Shown one piece after another: positions 12,107-25,545 of a stretch of 64,000 nt of DNA. The stretch covers positions 228,936-292,935 of the forward strand of contig NW_017264208.1 in NCBI RefSeq assembly GCF_001619985.1, written 5' to 3'. The stretch comes from Xylona heveae TC161. Lineage: Eukaryota; Ascomycota; Xylonomycetes; Xylonales; Xylonaceae. Position numbers and translations under genes: made by a program. The notes under the pieces were generated by a model that was not told the origin of the DNA, did no database searches, and saw nothing but the letters and a program-made list of their open reading frames with translations. Each line of letters begins with the position of its first letter. The first letter of the stretch is position 1.

Positions 12107-12604
12107 GTTTGATATTTTCCTTTTTTTTTGGGACGGGTGTTCTTTTATTTTAACGTTACGATAATGGGGTCTCGGTTGGGAACCGGTATTATGGTTGTTT
12201 AACTGCGTTCTGGTTGTACATTGCGTCCATGGAAATGGATTAAGCACAACGACAAGCTTGTCGAATGGAAATTTTATTTTTGAAACTACGAAAACCTAGC
12301 CTTCTAAGAGTGCACGCGAAGATGTCATTCTGCTAATTTCTTACGATCTTTGCCAGTTCCGGACGAAGTATTGTTTAAGACCCTTAAGTGTAGATCGCGG
12401 TTTGCCCATCAGCCTGGTTGGCTTTCTCACCAGTTACTGTCATTGAGTAATGCTTCTTAGGGCATCTAAAGATCCGGCAGATTGATATTGCGATTGCTGC
12501 CAGTCCACCAAAGTGAATACGCCTGTGATGTCTTTTCAGTTTAAACTTCACAAGGCCTGCAATGTGACCAACCCTCAATTGGAATAAAAAGATTTCCCCT
12601 ACGT
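12107..12604. other. Intergenic region between convergent H2A and NDUFB9 genes
   Basis: It contains the 3' UTRs. A long - frame (12384-12833) reads through the last intron of the NDUFB9 gene and is not coding beyond the exons given there. Confidence 0.5.
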
Positions 12605-13147
12605 TTACAGCAACATTTTTGGAGGAGCTAGAAAGAAGCATCATTATACTGCGGCTATTCTTCATCTTGGAGCATAACTTACGGTCCAAGATCGGAGCGG
12701 GGATGTTTCGCTCGTATTTAGAACCTGAGCAGCAAGGGCAAGACCCTTTCGTCAGCTTCAACATCGATAAGTGCAATTTAAACACATACCACCGGGTGCG
12801 GTTGGTGGTCGATAAGAGTCGGGATGTTTCCACTTCTCCAGGACCTTTTCAGTTTCCCAAAGCAGTTCCTTATTCTCCGTATTAGTCTATAGTTCAACGA
12901 TTGAGGAACGTTAACGGCAGGGAAGCTTACCTTTTGTTGCCGTGGGTCACGGACGTCCTTGTTGGCTTCAAATAGGGAGCGGATATAAACTGCTTGACCT
13001 CGCCATACATATCTATGTACAGACCAATCAAGCGCAAGCTTCAGCGAGCGACGGTACAATGCTCTATATAGCTCACAGAATCAGAAGTGTTTCAATCCGT
13101 ACAATGCTGCGATGAAATACATACTTCACTGATTGTTGGGCAGCCAT
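12605..13147 (-). CDS. NADH:ubiquinone oxidoreductase B22 subunit (NDUFB9 family, LYR protein)
   Basis: Five exons on the - strand: 13147-13125, 13063-12931, 12874-12790, 12724-12683 and 12627-12605, giving 101 residues. Introns are 61, 56, 65 and 55 nt. The first and last exons are only 23 nt each. The LYR motif (ALYRRSLKLALDW) sits at residues 9-21, followed by WRGQAVYIRSLFEANKDV, WETEKVLEKW, and the family signature PGGSKYERNIPAP before a short Pro-rich end. Members of this family are accessory subunits of mitochondrial complex I that bind acyl carrier protein through the LYR helix. The ATG at 13147 has a good context (ACCATGG). No cleavable presequence is evident, as usual for this subunit. 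All splice phases agree, and the last exon is supported by the spliced product ending LDPPPKMLL. Confidence 0.88.
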
Positions 13148-14114
13148 GGTGGAACACTGTGTTCCTTCAAGGAATAGACAGATAACGCCTTCCCAGATGC
13201 TCGAGCAGATTCGGATAGTAACTTCGTGGGCATTAAATGTATGATCCGCTTCCTTGGAAGTATTCTTCACTAAAGACAACAGATTGTGGCTCTGAGGAGC
13301 AATCGTCCAACGGAGGATGGATCAAGGGGATGAGCGGAACTAGGTCAACAAGTTTGGGGCGAGTGCGCACCCAGGCTTGGTAGGTACCTGTACTTACTGC
13401 TAAAGTAGGTAAGGTACTTACCTTACCCCACACATGTACCCCATGCCTCGGGTACAGTACGATCTTGGGATGTTTCTGTGGAGCAGCGCTTTTAAGGCAT
13501 GCACAATAGTCCTTATGTTACGTACTGTCCGGAGCCGTACACGTACAGCGAATTTGCGGAGCTGAGTAGAGTCCACACTTGACTGCCTGACAGCGACCTA
13601 ATTCCATCGGAACACGTCGCCAAATTCAAGTTTATGATAAAAAATGATCTATTGTAATTGCACCATTGCAATCCAATTCTTACTGATGTTTATGTTGCAA
13701 GTGTCATTTTTATGTCGGATTAACCGTACACATCTAACCCAGTAGCAGAGGGGATGCTGTCTAGCACGCTTCAAGAAGCAGGAATAATTGACTACACAGA
13801 CCAAGCTGGAAGTAGAAGAAGTGTATTCTGCGAAATATGCTTCACCTATATACACGTGCTTACAGAGGTACTGCACAAAGTTGAAAGAACAAACTTATCC
13901 ATCGGTTGAACTTGCGGTTATCAAGTAATCAATGCCTGCGCTTGAAAATAAAAGATCAGTTCAACCTCATCTCTGCACCAATAGACTACCGTGAAGTATA
14001 AACAAGCTTCGGCTCGAACCTGCTGAGCACGCAGTGGTCATTCGACAAATACTGTGTTATGGTCATAGTATTTGCAGATTAGTCCTCCGCCTCAGGGATT
14101 TTCGATTCGTTCGC
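13148..14114. other. Intergenic region with GTACC palindromes
   Basis: Upstream of NDUFB9 (-) and downstream of Kgd2 (-). It holds the NDUFB9 promoter and a 49 bp palindrome-rich cluster (13378-13426). No gene is supported; a 75-codon - frame at 13649-13876 has no recognisable features. Confidence 0.5.
13378..13426. repeat. GTACC/GGTAAGGTACTTACC palindrome cluster
   Basis: Interlocking palindromes (TAGGTACCTGTAC, then TAGGTAAGGTACTTACCTTA) capable of hairpin formation. Related to the cluster in the histone promoter at 11114-11145. Confidence 0.65.
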
Positions 14115-16100
14115 TCAGCCCAATAGCATTCGCCGGGGGTCCTCGATGAATTCCTTAACCTTGATTGGTAATGTGTCAGAGAACTCTTTCAATCATACGG
14201 GTCAGAGCTGGGGATCAAGATTACCTTCACCAAGAAAGTCACCGCCTCCCGTCCATCGAGAAGGCGATGGTCGTACGTAAGAGCCAAATACATGATCTGT
14301 TGTAGAAGGATCGTTAGCTCAGGGAATTCATATTCTCCTGGCTGATATTCACTCACCGGTCTGATCTCAATTTTTCCATTGACTACAACGGGCCGTTCTT
14401 TGATGGCATGCAGGCCCAACACGCCTACTAGAAGTTAGCCAATCATCATTCCTAAGGTGACAGGTAAAAGGCTGCATACCAGTCTGGGGTAGGTTGATGA
14501 TGGGTGTACCCATTAGAGATCCGAATACTCCGCCCTTGAATGGATATCTATTAGCCAGATTCTGGAAACTCCGTATATCTTTCCAAATCTTACATTGCTA
14601 ATTGTAAACGTTCCGCCAGCCATATCCTCGATTGTCAGCTTGTTATCCCGAGCCTGTAGGTTGCAATGGTCAGCACGTGTATTCGAGCTCGAATCTCTAC
14701 TACGTACCTTTTTACCAAGATCGGCAATGGCTTTTTCAATTCCAACCATATCCAGTGATTCAGCGTTACGAACGACTGGAGTTACCAATCCTTTCTCCGT
14801 GGCAACAGCAACACTAATGTCGACGTAATCTCTAAAGACAATGGTGTCGCCACCATTAGGGCCTTCAATAGAGGCGTTGACTGCTGGGATCTCTTTCATT
14901 GCCAGGACACAGGCGCGCGAAAATGCGCTCATGAACCCAAGTTTGACTCCAGTCTTCTTTAGCACATCGTCCTTGTACAATTTACGGAATTCCATGAGAG
15001 CCGACATATCAACTTCGTTGAATGTGGTTAGCGAGGCAGCAGTATTCTGGGACTGCTTAAGGCGTTCCGCGATTCGAAGGCGCATGCGATTCATTTTCAC
15101 CTGTGATGTTTGAGCATTTTTGAATGCAATCTTGGGCTTCAGCTTTACTCACCCTGCGCTCCTCTCGACTACCCGGAGTAGTGGGCCCGGCAGCTGCATC
15201 CGCAGACGGCTTTTTCGATTCGGGCTGCTTCGGCGCCTCTGGCTTTTTGGGAGGCTGAGCAGGTTCCGCTTTCTGTTGGGTTGCAGCTGCTGCCGGCTGA
15301 TCCTCTTTATCTTTGGACTCAGCCTTGGGCTCCGATGTAGTGGGTTGTTCTTTCGGCGCGGGTTCTTTGGGCTCTTCTTTTGCCTTTTCTGCCTGTCCAC
15401 CTTCGGGTGGACCGCCCAGCTCGAGTCTAACGATGTCTTGTCCAACGGTGACTGTGTCCTCTTCCTTGGCTAGAAATTCTTTGATCGTACCCGCCTCCGG
15501 CGCGTTGACAGCAACGTCAATCTGATTTACGGTCAGTGGATTGATTAAGAGTATCGGTGCCTCGCGCTACTCGATTTCATACCTTGTCTGTTTCAATTGT
15601 AGCAATCTCTTCGTCTTGTTCGACATAATCACCAATCTCTGCCATGTCTAAGCCCCGAACATTCCCAGCATATCTGATATGTCAATTGACTACTTACGTT
15701 TTGAAAATTGCTTCAATGTTCCCTCTGATATGGATTCTGCCATTTCTGGCACCTTTACAACCTTATCGGCTACACCAGTCAGTGTCGATTTCCTGTAAAG
15801 GGGCTGCCGGAGGGAATACCATAATGGCAATGCTGCGAAAACTTTGTCCATGAGCAGCGCATTGGCGCAATTGACATTCTAGCGTAAAAGAATTAGCTCC
15901 ATATGATGTTCAGTATTTCCATAATCGTACCTTGCGGAAAGCAGAAGGAGCGGTGCCTTATTGGTGGTCGCTTTTGACGAGAAACTGCGGTTGTTCAAAG
16001 GCAGTATTCTAGAGGGCTTCAATTGACGCGCGGAAATGACATTGTGTCGGGTAATAGAAGTCTGGCTTATAAGCCGCGATGAGCATTGCCTGCTGGCCAT
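14115..16100 (-). CDS. KGD2: Dihydrolipoyllysine succinyltransferase, E2 of 2-oxoglutarate dehydrogenase
   Basis: Ten exons on the - strand: 16100-15931, 15792-15698, 15638-15583, 15521-15153, 15100-14708, 14653-14594, 14534-14480, 14424-14357, 14296-14225 and 14159-14115; 460 residues, normal for fungi. Introns are 52-65 nt except the first (138 nt). The N-terminus is a mitochondrial presequence rich in Arg/Ser (RSFSSKA). The lipoyl domain follows ([16 protein letters not shown]) with the lipoylated Lys107 in ETDK. A Glu/Pro/Lys/Ala linker comes next, then the catalytic domain with [20 protein letters not shown] and the active-site motif [12 protein letters not shown] (His432, Asp436). There is no E3-binding domain, as is typical of this E2. 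It transfers succinyl groups from lipoate to CoA in the TCA cycle. The first intron is chosen because it is the only one tried that restores the lipoyl frame; the presequence boundary is less certain. Confidence 0.94.
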
Positions 16101-16836
16101 GATAGGGTACTTTATGCAATTGAATGGAGCAATTGTGGATGGACGAGCGATCTCAAGATTCGACAATTGGGGAGATCAAGGCTGATCGGAAGCAATGAAG
16201 AGGTAGGTGAGCTAATATTAACCGAGCTACTTGGCCAGGAAACCAATCTACGTAATGACTCGTTTAAGTTAGGTAGTTACTTGTTGAGCTTTTGATAATT
16301 ATCTTTATAATTTCAATTTAATCAATGTAAGAGATTGAGGTTATTTAAGGAGGTGACCATTTCGTATGAAATTGATACAATTTTGAGGGGGTATAAAGCC
16401 TGAAATCGAAGAACAATATAATTTCAATAGCGCCTTTTTTTTTTTTCTTTTTTTTTTTTTTAAAAAAAAGGTTTTAATAGTATTACTGGAAACAAAGTGA
16501 AATGAGGTTGGAATATGATCCTGAAGTTTAACTAGTTAGGTATAAATTGATAATTCGTAATCGAGAATTAAAAAATAAACTGCTTATAGTCTAATATAAA
16601 TTTCATTACTCCATGCAATCAAAACAGCATCCTTGGACAATTTGTTACAGGTAATCTAGAAATCCTAAGTAAAATTTCAGTCAGTACTTTGCTCGAGAAT
16701 ACAACACCTATAGAAAATCTTATTCTGACTTAATTAGCTTATCGGACCTGAGAGCATAATAGGCACATCCTTCTCCCGACAAGAAGTTTAAATGGTGAGG
16801 TTGATTATTAATTACATTCTAGAAATTATTCTTGTC
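16101..16836. other. AT-leaning intergenic region
   Basis: Between Kgd2 (promoter side) and the 3' end of the Csr1-like gene. Base composition falls well below that of the neighbouring genes, and there is a T12-C-T14-A8 run at 16435-16469. No gene is supported. The drop foreshadows the AT compartment beyond 18,780 and may be an old decayed insertion, which is inference. Confidence 0.5.
16435..16469. repeat. Poly-T/poly-A homopolymer run
   Basis: T12, one C, T14, then A8: a self-complementary homopolymer in the Kgd2-Csr1 spacer. Its length should be treated as uncertain in an assembly. Confidence 0.8.
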
Positions 16837-18734
<1,898 letters not shown>

Positions 18735-18779
18735 AGGAGAAACACAATTGCCTTATAGTCTAATCTCGAGATCTGTAGT

Positions 18780-19636
18780 TTGATGGTTGAAATTAGATTT
18801 GGGAAGTAGTAGTTAAAAGATGAGGAAAATTGTAAGGTTGGAGTATTAATAAAATATTATAATAAAAATTTAAATTAGCTTTAAAATTAAAATATTTAAA
18901 ACTTTGAAATTTTAATAATTAACAGTTTGTTGTAATTTATTTGGCTTTATATAAATTATTTAGAATAATAATTTTAAAAATTATATATTATTATATAATA
19001 TTATAAAAATAAAAAGTTTAAATCATTTGAAATTTTAATATAATATTTAATTATTTGAATTAAAAATAATGTATTTTATTAACTCTATAAATAAAAAGTT
19101 AAATATAAAATAAAAATTTTATTTTTAAACAAATAATAATAATTAATAATATAACAAGATAGCTATATAGATAAAAAGCTAAATATATAGTATAAATTTT
19201 TATTTTAATTCAATTATAAATATAAATATTATTTTATAAAATATAAAAATAATTTAAATTAAAAAAATTTATATAGTAATTATTGTACTATATTATATTA
19301 TTTATATATTATATATACTTTTTTTATTTTTAATTAATTATACTATACTTATTATATTTTTAAAAAATCTATCTAGAGTTTTTTAAATAGTTTTATCTAT
19401 ACTATTTTTATTAATATATTACATATATGCAAATAATATAAAATTTTAAATTATCTATCAAACTTTATAAAAAATAATTAAATAGTTTTTATATTATTTA
19501 TTTTAAAAAAAATCTTTTTGTTTTAAAAGTTTTTTTCTCTTAATAAAGTTTTTATTATGACAAATAGCTATAAACCTGGACAAGCTAGACTTTAAAAATA
19601 TATAAATATAGAAAAACTTTATATTAAACTATATAT
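18780..19636. other. AT desert
   Basis: Almost only A and T, with no frame above background. It starts abruptly behind the Csr1-like gene. I see nothing recognisable apart from relics too decayed to name. Confidence 0.7.
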
Positions 19637-20628
19637 ACTTATATGTAAATAGTATAAATTTTTAATTTATTTAAAATTATTTTTAATTAAAACACTTAAT
19701 ATTTTATATTATATAAATAAATTTAAATTATTAATCTAATACTAATAATTTTAAATAATTTTAAATTTTAAATTAATTTAAATAATTTAAATATAATAAA
19801 AAATTTAAAATTTAAAAAAATAAAAAATAAAAAAATAATTATAATAATTTATTTCCTATTTGAAACTGGCTTACTTTACTATTAGTAATAAACTAGAATA
19901 AAAAAAAGTAAGGCAGAAGTTAAATCTATATTATAGTAAGAGAAACTTTTACTAAATAGCTTTATTAGTAATAAACTAGAGCAAAAAAGGCAGAATTTTA
20001 TTATAGTAAAGAAAGCTTTTGCTAGATGGCTCTATTAGTAATAAATTAAAGTAAAGGAGATAGAAGTTAAATTTGTATTATAATAAGGAAAGTTTTTGCT
20101 AGATTATTATATAGAAGATTTAGTAATATAAAATATAAGGAAATAATGCTAGAGTATAATGCTCAAAGATAAAGTCAAAGATTAAAATTTATAAACTAGT
20201 CTAATTTTAGAGCTTAATATTATACCATTGAGCTAAAAGTACTTTTTTTTAAAAAATAATTTAAAATAAAAAATATATATAGTAGAAAAAAATAAAAAAA
20301 ATAAAAAAAATAAAATTTTCAGCTAGAAATTAAATTCAGGTACTTAAATACTTATAATATTTATATATTTCTTAATTAGGAAATAGCATTTCAAATAGTA
20401 TTTTTTTTAAAATAAATTTTTTTATTTTTTTATTTTTTAAATGTGTAAAATTTTTAAATTATTTTTAAATTATTTTTAAATTATTTTATAACATTTAATA
20501 AGATTTAATATTATTATAAAGTTTTTAGAATTTTTAATTAAATATAAATAATTAAAATATATTTTAAATTTAAATTTAATATAGAAATATATTTTATATA
20601 ATTTAAAAATTTATACTATCTACATGTA
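19637..20628 (-). mobile_element. R2 element copy 1 (terminal inverted repeats, tRNA-like modules)
   Basis: Begins near ATGTAAATAGTATAAATTTT and ends with the inverted counterpart near 20,610-20,630, a terminal inverted repeat of about 25-30 bp. Inside, on the - strand, are an A-box-like TTAGCTCAATGGTATAATA (near 20,220-20,240) and a T-arm/B-box-like GAATTTAATTTC module (near 20,325-20,340). It is interrupted by repeat R3 (19,878-20,190). No protein is encoded. Copies 2 and 3 lie at 23,397-24,418 and 25,546-26,036. Confidence 0.6.
19878..20190. repeat. R3 tandem repeat, copy 1
   Basis: Three or more diverged units of roughly 60-90 bp sharing ATTAGTAATAAACTAGA and AAAGCTTTTGCTAGA, followed by a non-repeated tail. 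The same array and tail occur at 40,861-41,240, so it is an interspersed element rather than a local satellite. It is inserted in R2 copy 1. Confidence 0.6.
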
Positions 20629-21339
20629 AGTACTACAATAAATTTAAAAAATATATTAAAAAAGTCTATAGCAAAATTAATAAGGTACAAGTAATAGAAC
20701 AAAAGCTTTAGATAATGTAATAAAAAAAATTAATAGCTTTATATATAATAAACTTTATACAAGTAGCATTAATTGTATCATGAAAATAGATACTATTAAT
20801 TATAATCTTCTATAACAGACTTAAAAAATGAGTTAAATACAAAATAGCTTGTAGAAAACAATTTAAAACAATGTATAAAATAATAGAATTAACTATAAAA
20901 ATCAACAATTATTAATATAAGCAAGAACAAGAAAAAAACATTAAAATCCAGGTTATAAAATAAACTATTAAATAAATATTAAAAAATACCAAAACAAAAT
21001 ACTAAACAGAAATAATCTAATAAATTTTAATACAATACAAAAACAAGACTTTAAAAAACTCATTAATAAAGAAAAAAAGTAATAATACTTTGAGAATAAA
21101 ACTTGTTTATAATGTAAAAAAATAAATACTAGAAAAAAAACTATAGAACAGGTTAAGCCAAGAAATTTAGTAAAAAAAATCAAGAGTATTAATATCTAAT
21201 TTTTGTAAATAATGAAACAAGAAAAATAGAAGATATTTATTAAAAAAAACTTAAATTAAATTCTAGCATAGATTAAATATAAAAAAATTATATATAATAA
21301 TTAAAAGATATAGTTAAAACCAGTATAAAATTTATAGAA
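20629..21339. other. AT desert
   Basis: No feature can be supported; a 71-codon Phe-rich - frame (20,968-21,183) is an effect of base composition. Confidence 0.6.
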
Positions 21340-21785
21340 AAACTTATATTAAACTAAATATAATACTTGAAAAATAAAATTAAATTTAAAACTTAAAATT
21401 CTTTAAATACTAAAATTAATAGTTTATGACTATTTAAAATAATTATATTAAGTTAAATTTAGCTTAAAAAATTTTATAGCAGAGGTTTAAAAATTATTTT
21501 AATTTAGTTTTAAGTTTAAAATAATTAATAATAGTTATAAATTATTAAATATTTATATATGTATTAAAACTATTATTAAACATTCTATATTAAATTAAAA
21601 ATTTTAAATATTAAAAGTTAATAATTAATTAAAATTTAGTTTAATTTAATCTAATTTAATTTCAAATTTATTATTATTTAATTAAATTTTATTTAAATTC
21701 TATTTAAATTTAACTATATTTATAAAATATAAATTATATAAATTATATAAATAATAAATAATAAATAATAAATAGCCATTATTAG
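21340..21785. repeat. R1 repeat, copy 1 (uninterrupted)
   Basis: Very AT-rich sequence nearly identical to 26,400-26,559 joined to 40,514-40,860. This intact copy shows what the insertion site of element D looked like before insertion (..ATTATATTAAGTT..). Confidence 0.65.
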
Positions 21786-21789
21786 ATGA

Positions 21790-23396
21790 TATTGTTTGTT
21801 TATTTATTTATTCTGCATGCAGTCCTAAAGCTATAGCAGGATCTATGGTTTAAATATATAAAATATGTATTGAGCTTTTGGAGATCATTCTAGAATCAAT
21901 CAAGCTAATACTAGATATTATTTATCAAAATAAAACAAAAGAAAATTAGTGTAATATAAAGAAAATAATAAAGATAAACAAAGTAAAAGTAATAAAAGTA
22001 ATAAAAAAGGGTCAAAATTTGGTTTTTTTTTCTGGTTTTTTAATTTTAGAAATTTCAAAAAGTATTTTTATCTTGAAGTCTACTCTAGTCTTATAATATT
22101 TTTTGTTGATGTTGTTTTTCTTGATATAGTAACCATATTCTTGATGCTACTTTAGTAGTATCTAGATATTCCAGTAAGTAGTTCCAGTTTCTTCCAGTAT
22201 ATAATATTTTCAAAGTAAAAACTTTTTTTTTTACTTTTTGTATTAAAACTTTTCTAGCTTCTTTTGTTTGAGAGCAGGACAGTAATAGATGAGCTGAACT
22301 CTAAGTAAAGTTGCAGATAAAGCTGCATTTTTTTAACTCATATATAAATAGCCTGTATAGGTAGGATTTGAAGTAACCATGTCTTATCTTGAGTTGAATG
22401 GCAGTTGTAACTAGTTTTCTTCTAAGGTCTTGGTATCCCTCAAATAGCTTCTAGTGTGGAAAGGTTTGAAACTGTTTATAATATTTTCTTTTAGAAGTAG
22501 TTTGTCATTGGTAAATCTATTGCTCAAGGATAAGCTTTTTTAACTTTCTTTTCAAGTAGCTGTATGAAGTATATGCATCCTTGTGTAGTTTGTTGGTATA
22601 TGTTATTCCATGCTTGGCTGCTTTATCTGCTTCTTTATTTCCTAGTATTCCTTGATGTCCTGGAACCTATTGAAGGTGGATTTGAATATTATTGTCTTTG
22701 AAAACTTGAATAGCAGAAAAAATTTGTAGTAGTAGTTGTTGTCCAGGTCCAGCTATAGGATGTTGTATTGTATCTAAGATACTTTGATTGTCTGTAAATA
22801 TCCAGATAGTTTTGGAATTTATAGTTGATCTATATACTATCCATTTTATTGCTTTAGTTAAAGCAAAAAGTTCTGCATCATAGATTTCCATATATGAGCC
22901 CAGATGCCAGGAAAAAGTATATATATCTTAACAGTATGTAATATAATATCCTGTTCCTGCTATTGTTTGTAATGATTCATCTATATATACTATATAATTT
23001 TCTTCTGGAATTTGTTTTTGAAGGATATTTAGTATTGTTTGGTGTTTTTCTATCATATCAGACTTGAAATACTTGTCTTTGATGATAGATATAGCTGGAA
23101 ATTGTTTTCATGGAGGCCATTTAGTTATTATGTAGGATTCTAGCTCTGGTATAATAGGTAAAATAATAGCTAATTTAGCTAGTATTTGTATGTACTGAGT
23201 AGGATATGCTTTTGATTTTAACTGAGTAGATTGTTGATTCCAGTCTAGATACTTGGTAGTATCTATATCTTGTTCTATTTATAATATTGGAGAAAATTCT
23301 TTAGGAGTTCTTTGTTTAAGTGGATGTGACAAGTATAGTATAGTTATTTTCAATGCATATTTATAGCTGTGAAGTTCTAGCCTGAGGTTGAGAGGT
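21790..23396 (-). mobile_element. LINE 3' fragment (Tad-like), - strand
   Basis: About 1.6 kb matching the 3' part of the LINE at 46,585-48,190. From its 3' end it has an AAAC/AAAT-rich tail after GCATGCAG, the 3' UTR, a C-terminal zinc-binding region, and an RNase H remnant whose 22,667-22,891 frame contains MEIYDAELFALTKAIKW and IFTDNQS. It is 5'-truncated near 23,396 and carries several stops. It is less AT-mutated than the surrounding desert. Confidence 0.75.
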
Positions 23397-24418
23397 ATTT
23401 ACATACAGATAGTATAAATTTTTAAATTGTTTTAAAATATTAAAAATAGTACTAATTTATAATTAATAGATATAAATTAATTTTAATTATTTTAATTATA
23501 TATATATGATTAATTATTTATATTTATATTAATCAATCAAAATTTAATTTAATTTATATTTAATAATTAAAAATAATTTTTTAAATTATATAAAATATAT
23601 TTTTATATTAAAATTAAATTTAAAATATTTAAAATATTTATATATTTAAACTAATTTATATTAATTTAATAATTGTATTGATTTTATTTAAAATAATTAA
23701 ATATAATTTTTTATATAAAGTTTTATATTTAATAATTTTAAATATATTTTAATTATTTATATTTAATTTAAAATTTTAAAAACTTTATAATAATATTAAA
23801 TCTTAGTAAATGTTATAAAATATTTTTAAAATAATTTAAAATTTAAAATTTTTTGAAAATAGTTTTTAATTAATTTAAAATAGTATAAAATTATTTTAAA
23901 AATAAAAAAATATATAAAAAAAATAAAAAATTTTATTTTAAAAAAATATATCATTTAAAAAGCTATTTTTTAATTAGAAAATATATAAACATTATAAGTA
24001 CCTAAGTACCTGAATTTAATCTCTAGCTGAGAAATATTTTTTTTATTTTTTTTATTTTTTTTATTATATATAATTTTTATCTTAAACTATTTTTAGACAA
24101 AAAGTATTTCTAGCTTAATAGTATAATATTGAGCTCTAAGCTTAGACTAGTTTGTAAAGTAAGCTAGTCTCAAATAAAAAATAAATTATTATAATTATTT
24201 TTTTATTTTTTTAAATTTTTTATTTTTCATTATATTTAAATTATTTAAATTAATTTAAAAATATTTTGAAAAAATTTAAAATTTTTTTAAATTATTAGTA
24301 TTAGATTAATAATTTTAAATTTATTTATATAATATAAAATATTAAATGTTTTAATTAAAAAATATTTTTTAAATAAAAAATAATTTTAAATATATTAAAA
24401 ATTTATACTATCTGTATA
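23397..24418 (+). mobile_element. R2 element copy 2
   Basis: Opposite orientation to copies 1 and 3. Terminal inverted repeats ACAGATAGTATAAATTTTTA (23,403-) and its complement ending near 24,418. The tRNA-like modules lie on the + strand: TACCTGAATTTAATCTCTAGCTG near 24,005-24,030 and TTCTAGCTTAATAGTATAAT near 24,107-24,127, the latter followed by an AGACTAG..CTAGTCT hairpin. Confidence 0.6.
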
Positions 24419-24424
24419 TAAAAA

Positions 24425-25247
24425 ATTATATAAGGATGCATATACTTTATACAACCACTGGAAAAGAAGGTTAAAAAAGCTTATTCTTGAGTAATGAATC
24501 TACCAATAGCAAACTAATTTTAAAAGTAAATATTATAAACAATTTCAAACTCTTCTATACTAGAAACTATTTGAGGGATACCAGGACCTTAAAAAAAAAT
24601 TAATTACAACTGCCATTCAACTCAAGATAGGATATAGTTATTTTAAATCTTACTTGTACAGGCTACCTGCATATGAGTCCAAAGAATGTAGCTCTATTTG
24701 CAACTTTATCCAGAGTTCAGCTTATTTATTATTACCTTGCTATCAAAAATAAAGAGCTAGAAATATTCTATTATAAAAAATAAAGAAAAAAGTTTTTACT
24801 TTAAAAGTACTATATACTGGAAAAAACTGGAACTACTTACTAAAATATCTAGATACTATTAAAATAATATCAAGAATATAGTTACTACATCAAGAAGAAT
24901 ATTATCAACAAAAAACACTATAAAACTGGAGTAGATTTCAAGAAGAAAATACTTCTTGACATCTTCAAAATCAAAAAACCAGATTCTGGTTTAAAAAAAA
25001 CCAAACTTTAACTCTTTTTTATTGCTATTATTGCTCTCATTCTGTATATTTTTATCATTTTCTTTATATTATATTATTTTTTTTCTTTTTATTATATTTA
25101 ATAAATGATATCTAGTATCAGCTTGACTAATTCTAGAGTGACCTTGAAAAGTTTAATACACATTTTAAAAATATATTTAAACTACAGACTCTGCTATAGC
25201 TTTAGGGCTGCATGCAGAATAAATAAACAAACAAATAAACAATAACT
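24425..25247 (+). mobile_element. LINE 3' fragment, + strand
   Basis: Homologous to about 46,590-47,390 in inverse orientation, including the GCATGCAG 3' end and the AAATAAAC-type tail at 25,205-25,247. Heavily C-to-T mutated, with no usable frame. With the fragment at 21,790-23,396 it forms an inverted pair around R2 copy 2. Confidence 0.7.
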
Positions 25248-25545
25248 TGATAAAGTAAGAATTAACAATAAAAATTAACTAATAAAAGTAAAATGACAAT
25301 TTATAGCAATTAATTATATTAAAAAATTTAAAAACAAGTTGTTAGTTAATACAACTTCTAGCAAGATATAAAAATAAAAAAGGCCATTAAATAAATTATT
25401 TAGAAAAATATTATTAAAAGTTCGACTTTAGAAAATTAATATAAATACTAGAACCTAAAATATTAATTAAAAGTTTAGTAAAAAAAGCAAAAAAAATAAA
25501 AACAAAAAATGGAAAAAATATTTATTATAAAAGATGAGTAGTCTA
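25248..25545. other. AT-rich spacer
   Basis: Nothing recognisable. Confidence 0.5.

Noticed and set aside
19878-20110. Possible CRISPR-like array
   Set aside because: Units are long, unequal and diverged with no distinct spacers, the organism is a fungus, and the same array occurs elsewhere as part of an interspersed repeat.
20968-21183. 71-codon Phe-rich - strand frame
   Set aside because: Pure A/T composition effect in the desert; no conserved pattern.
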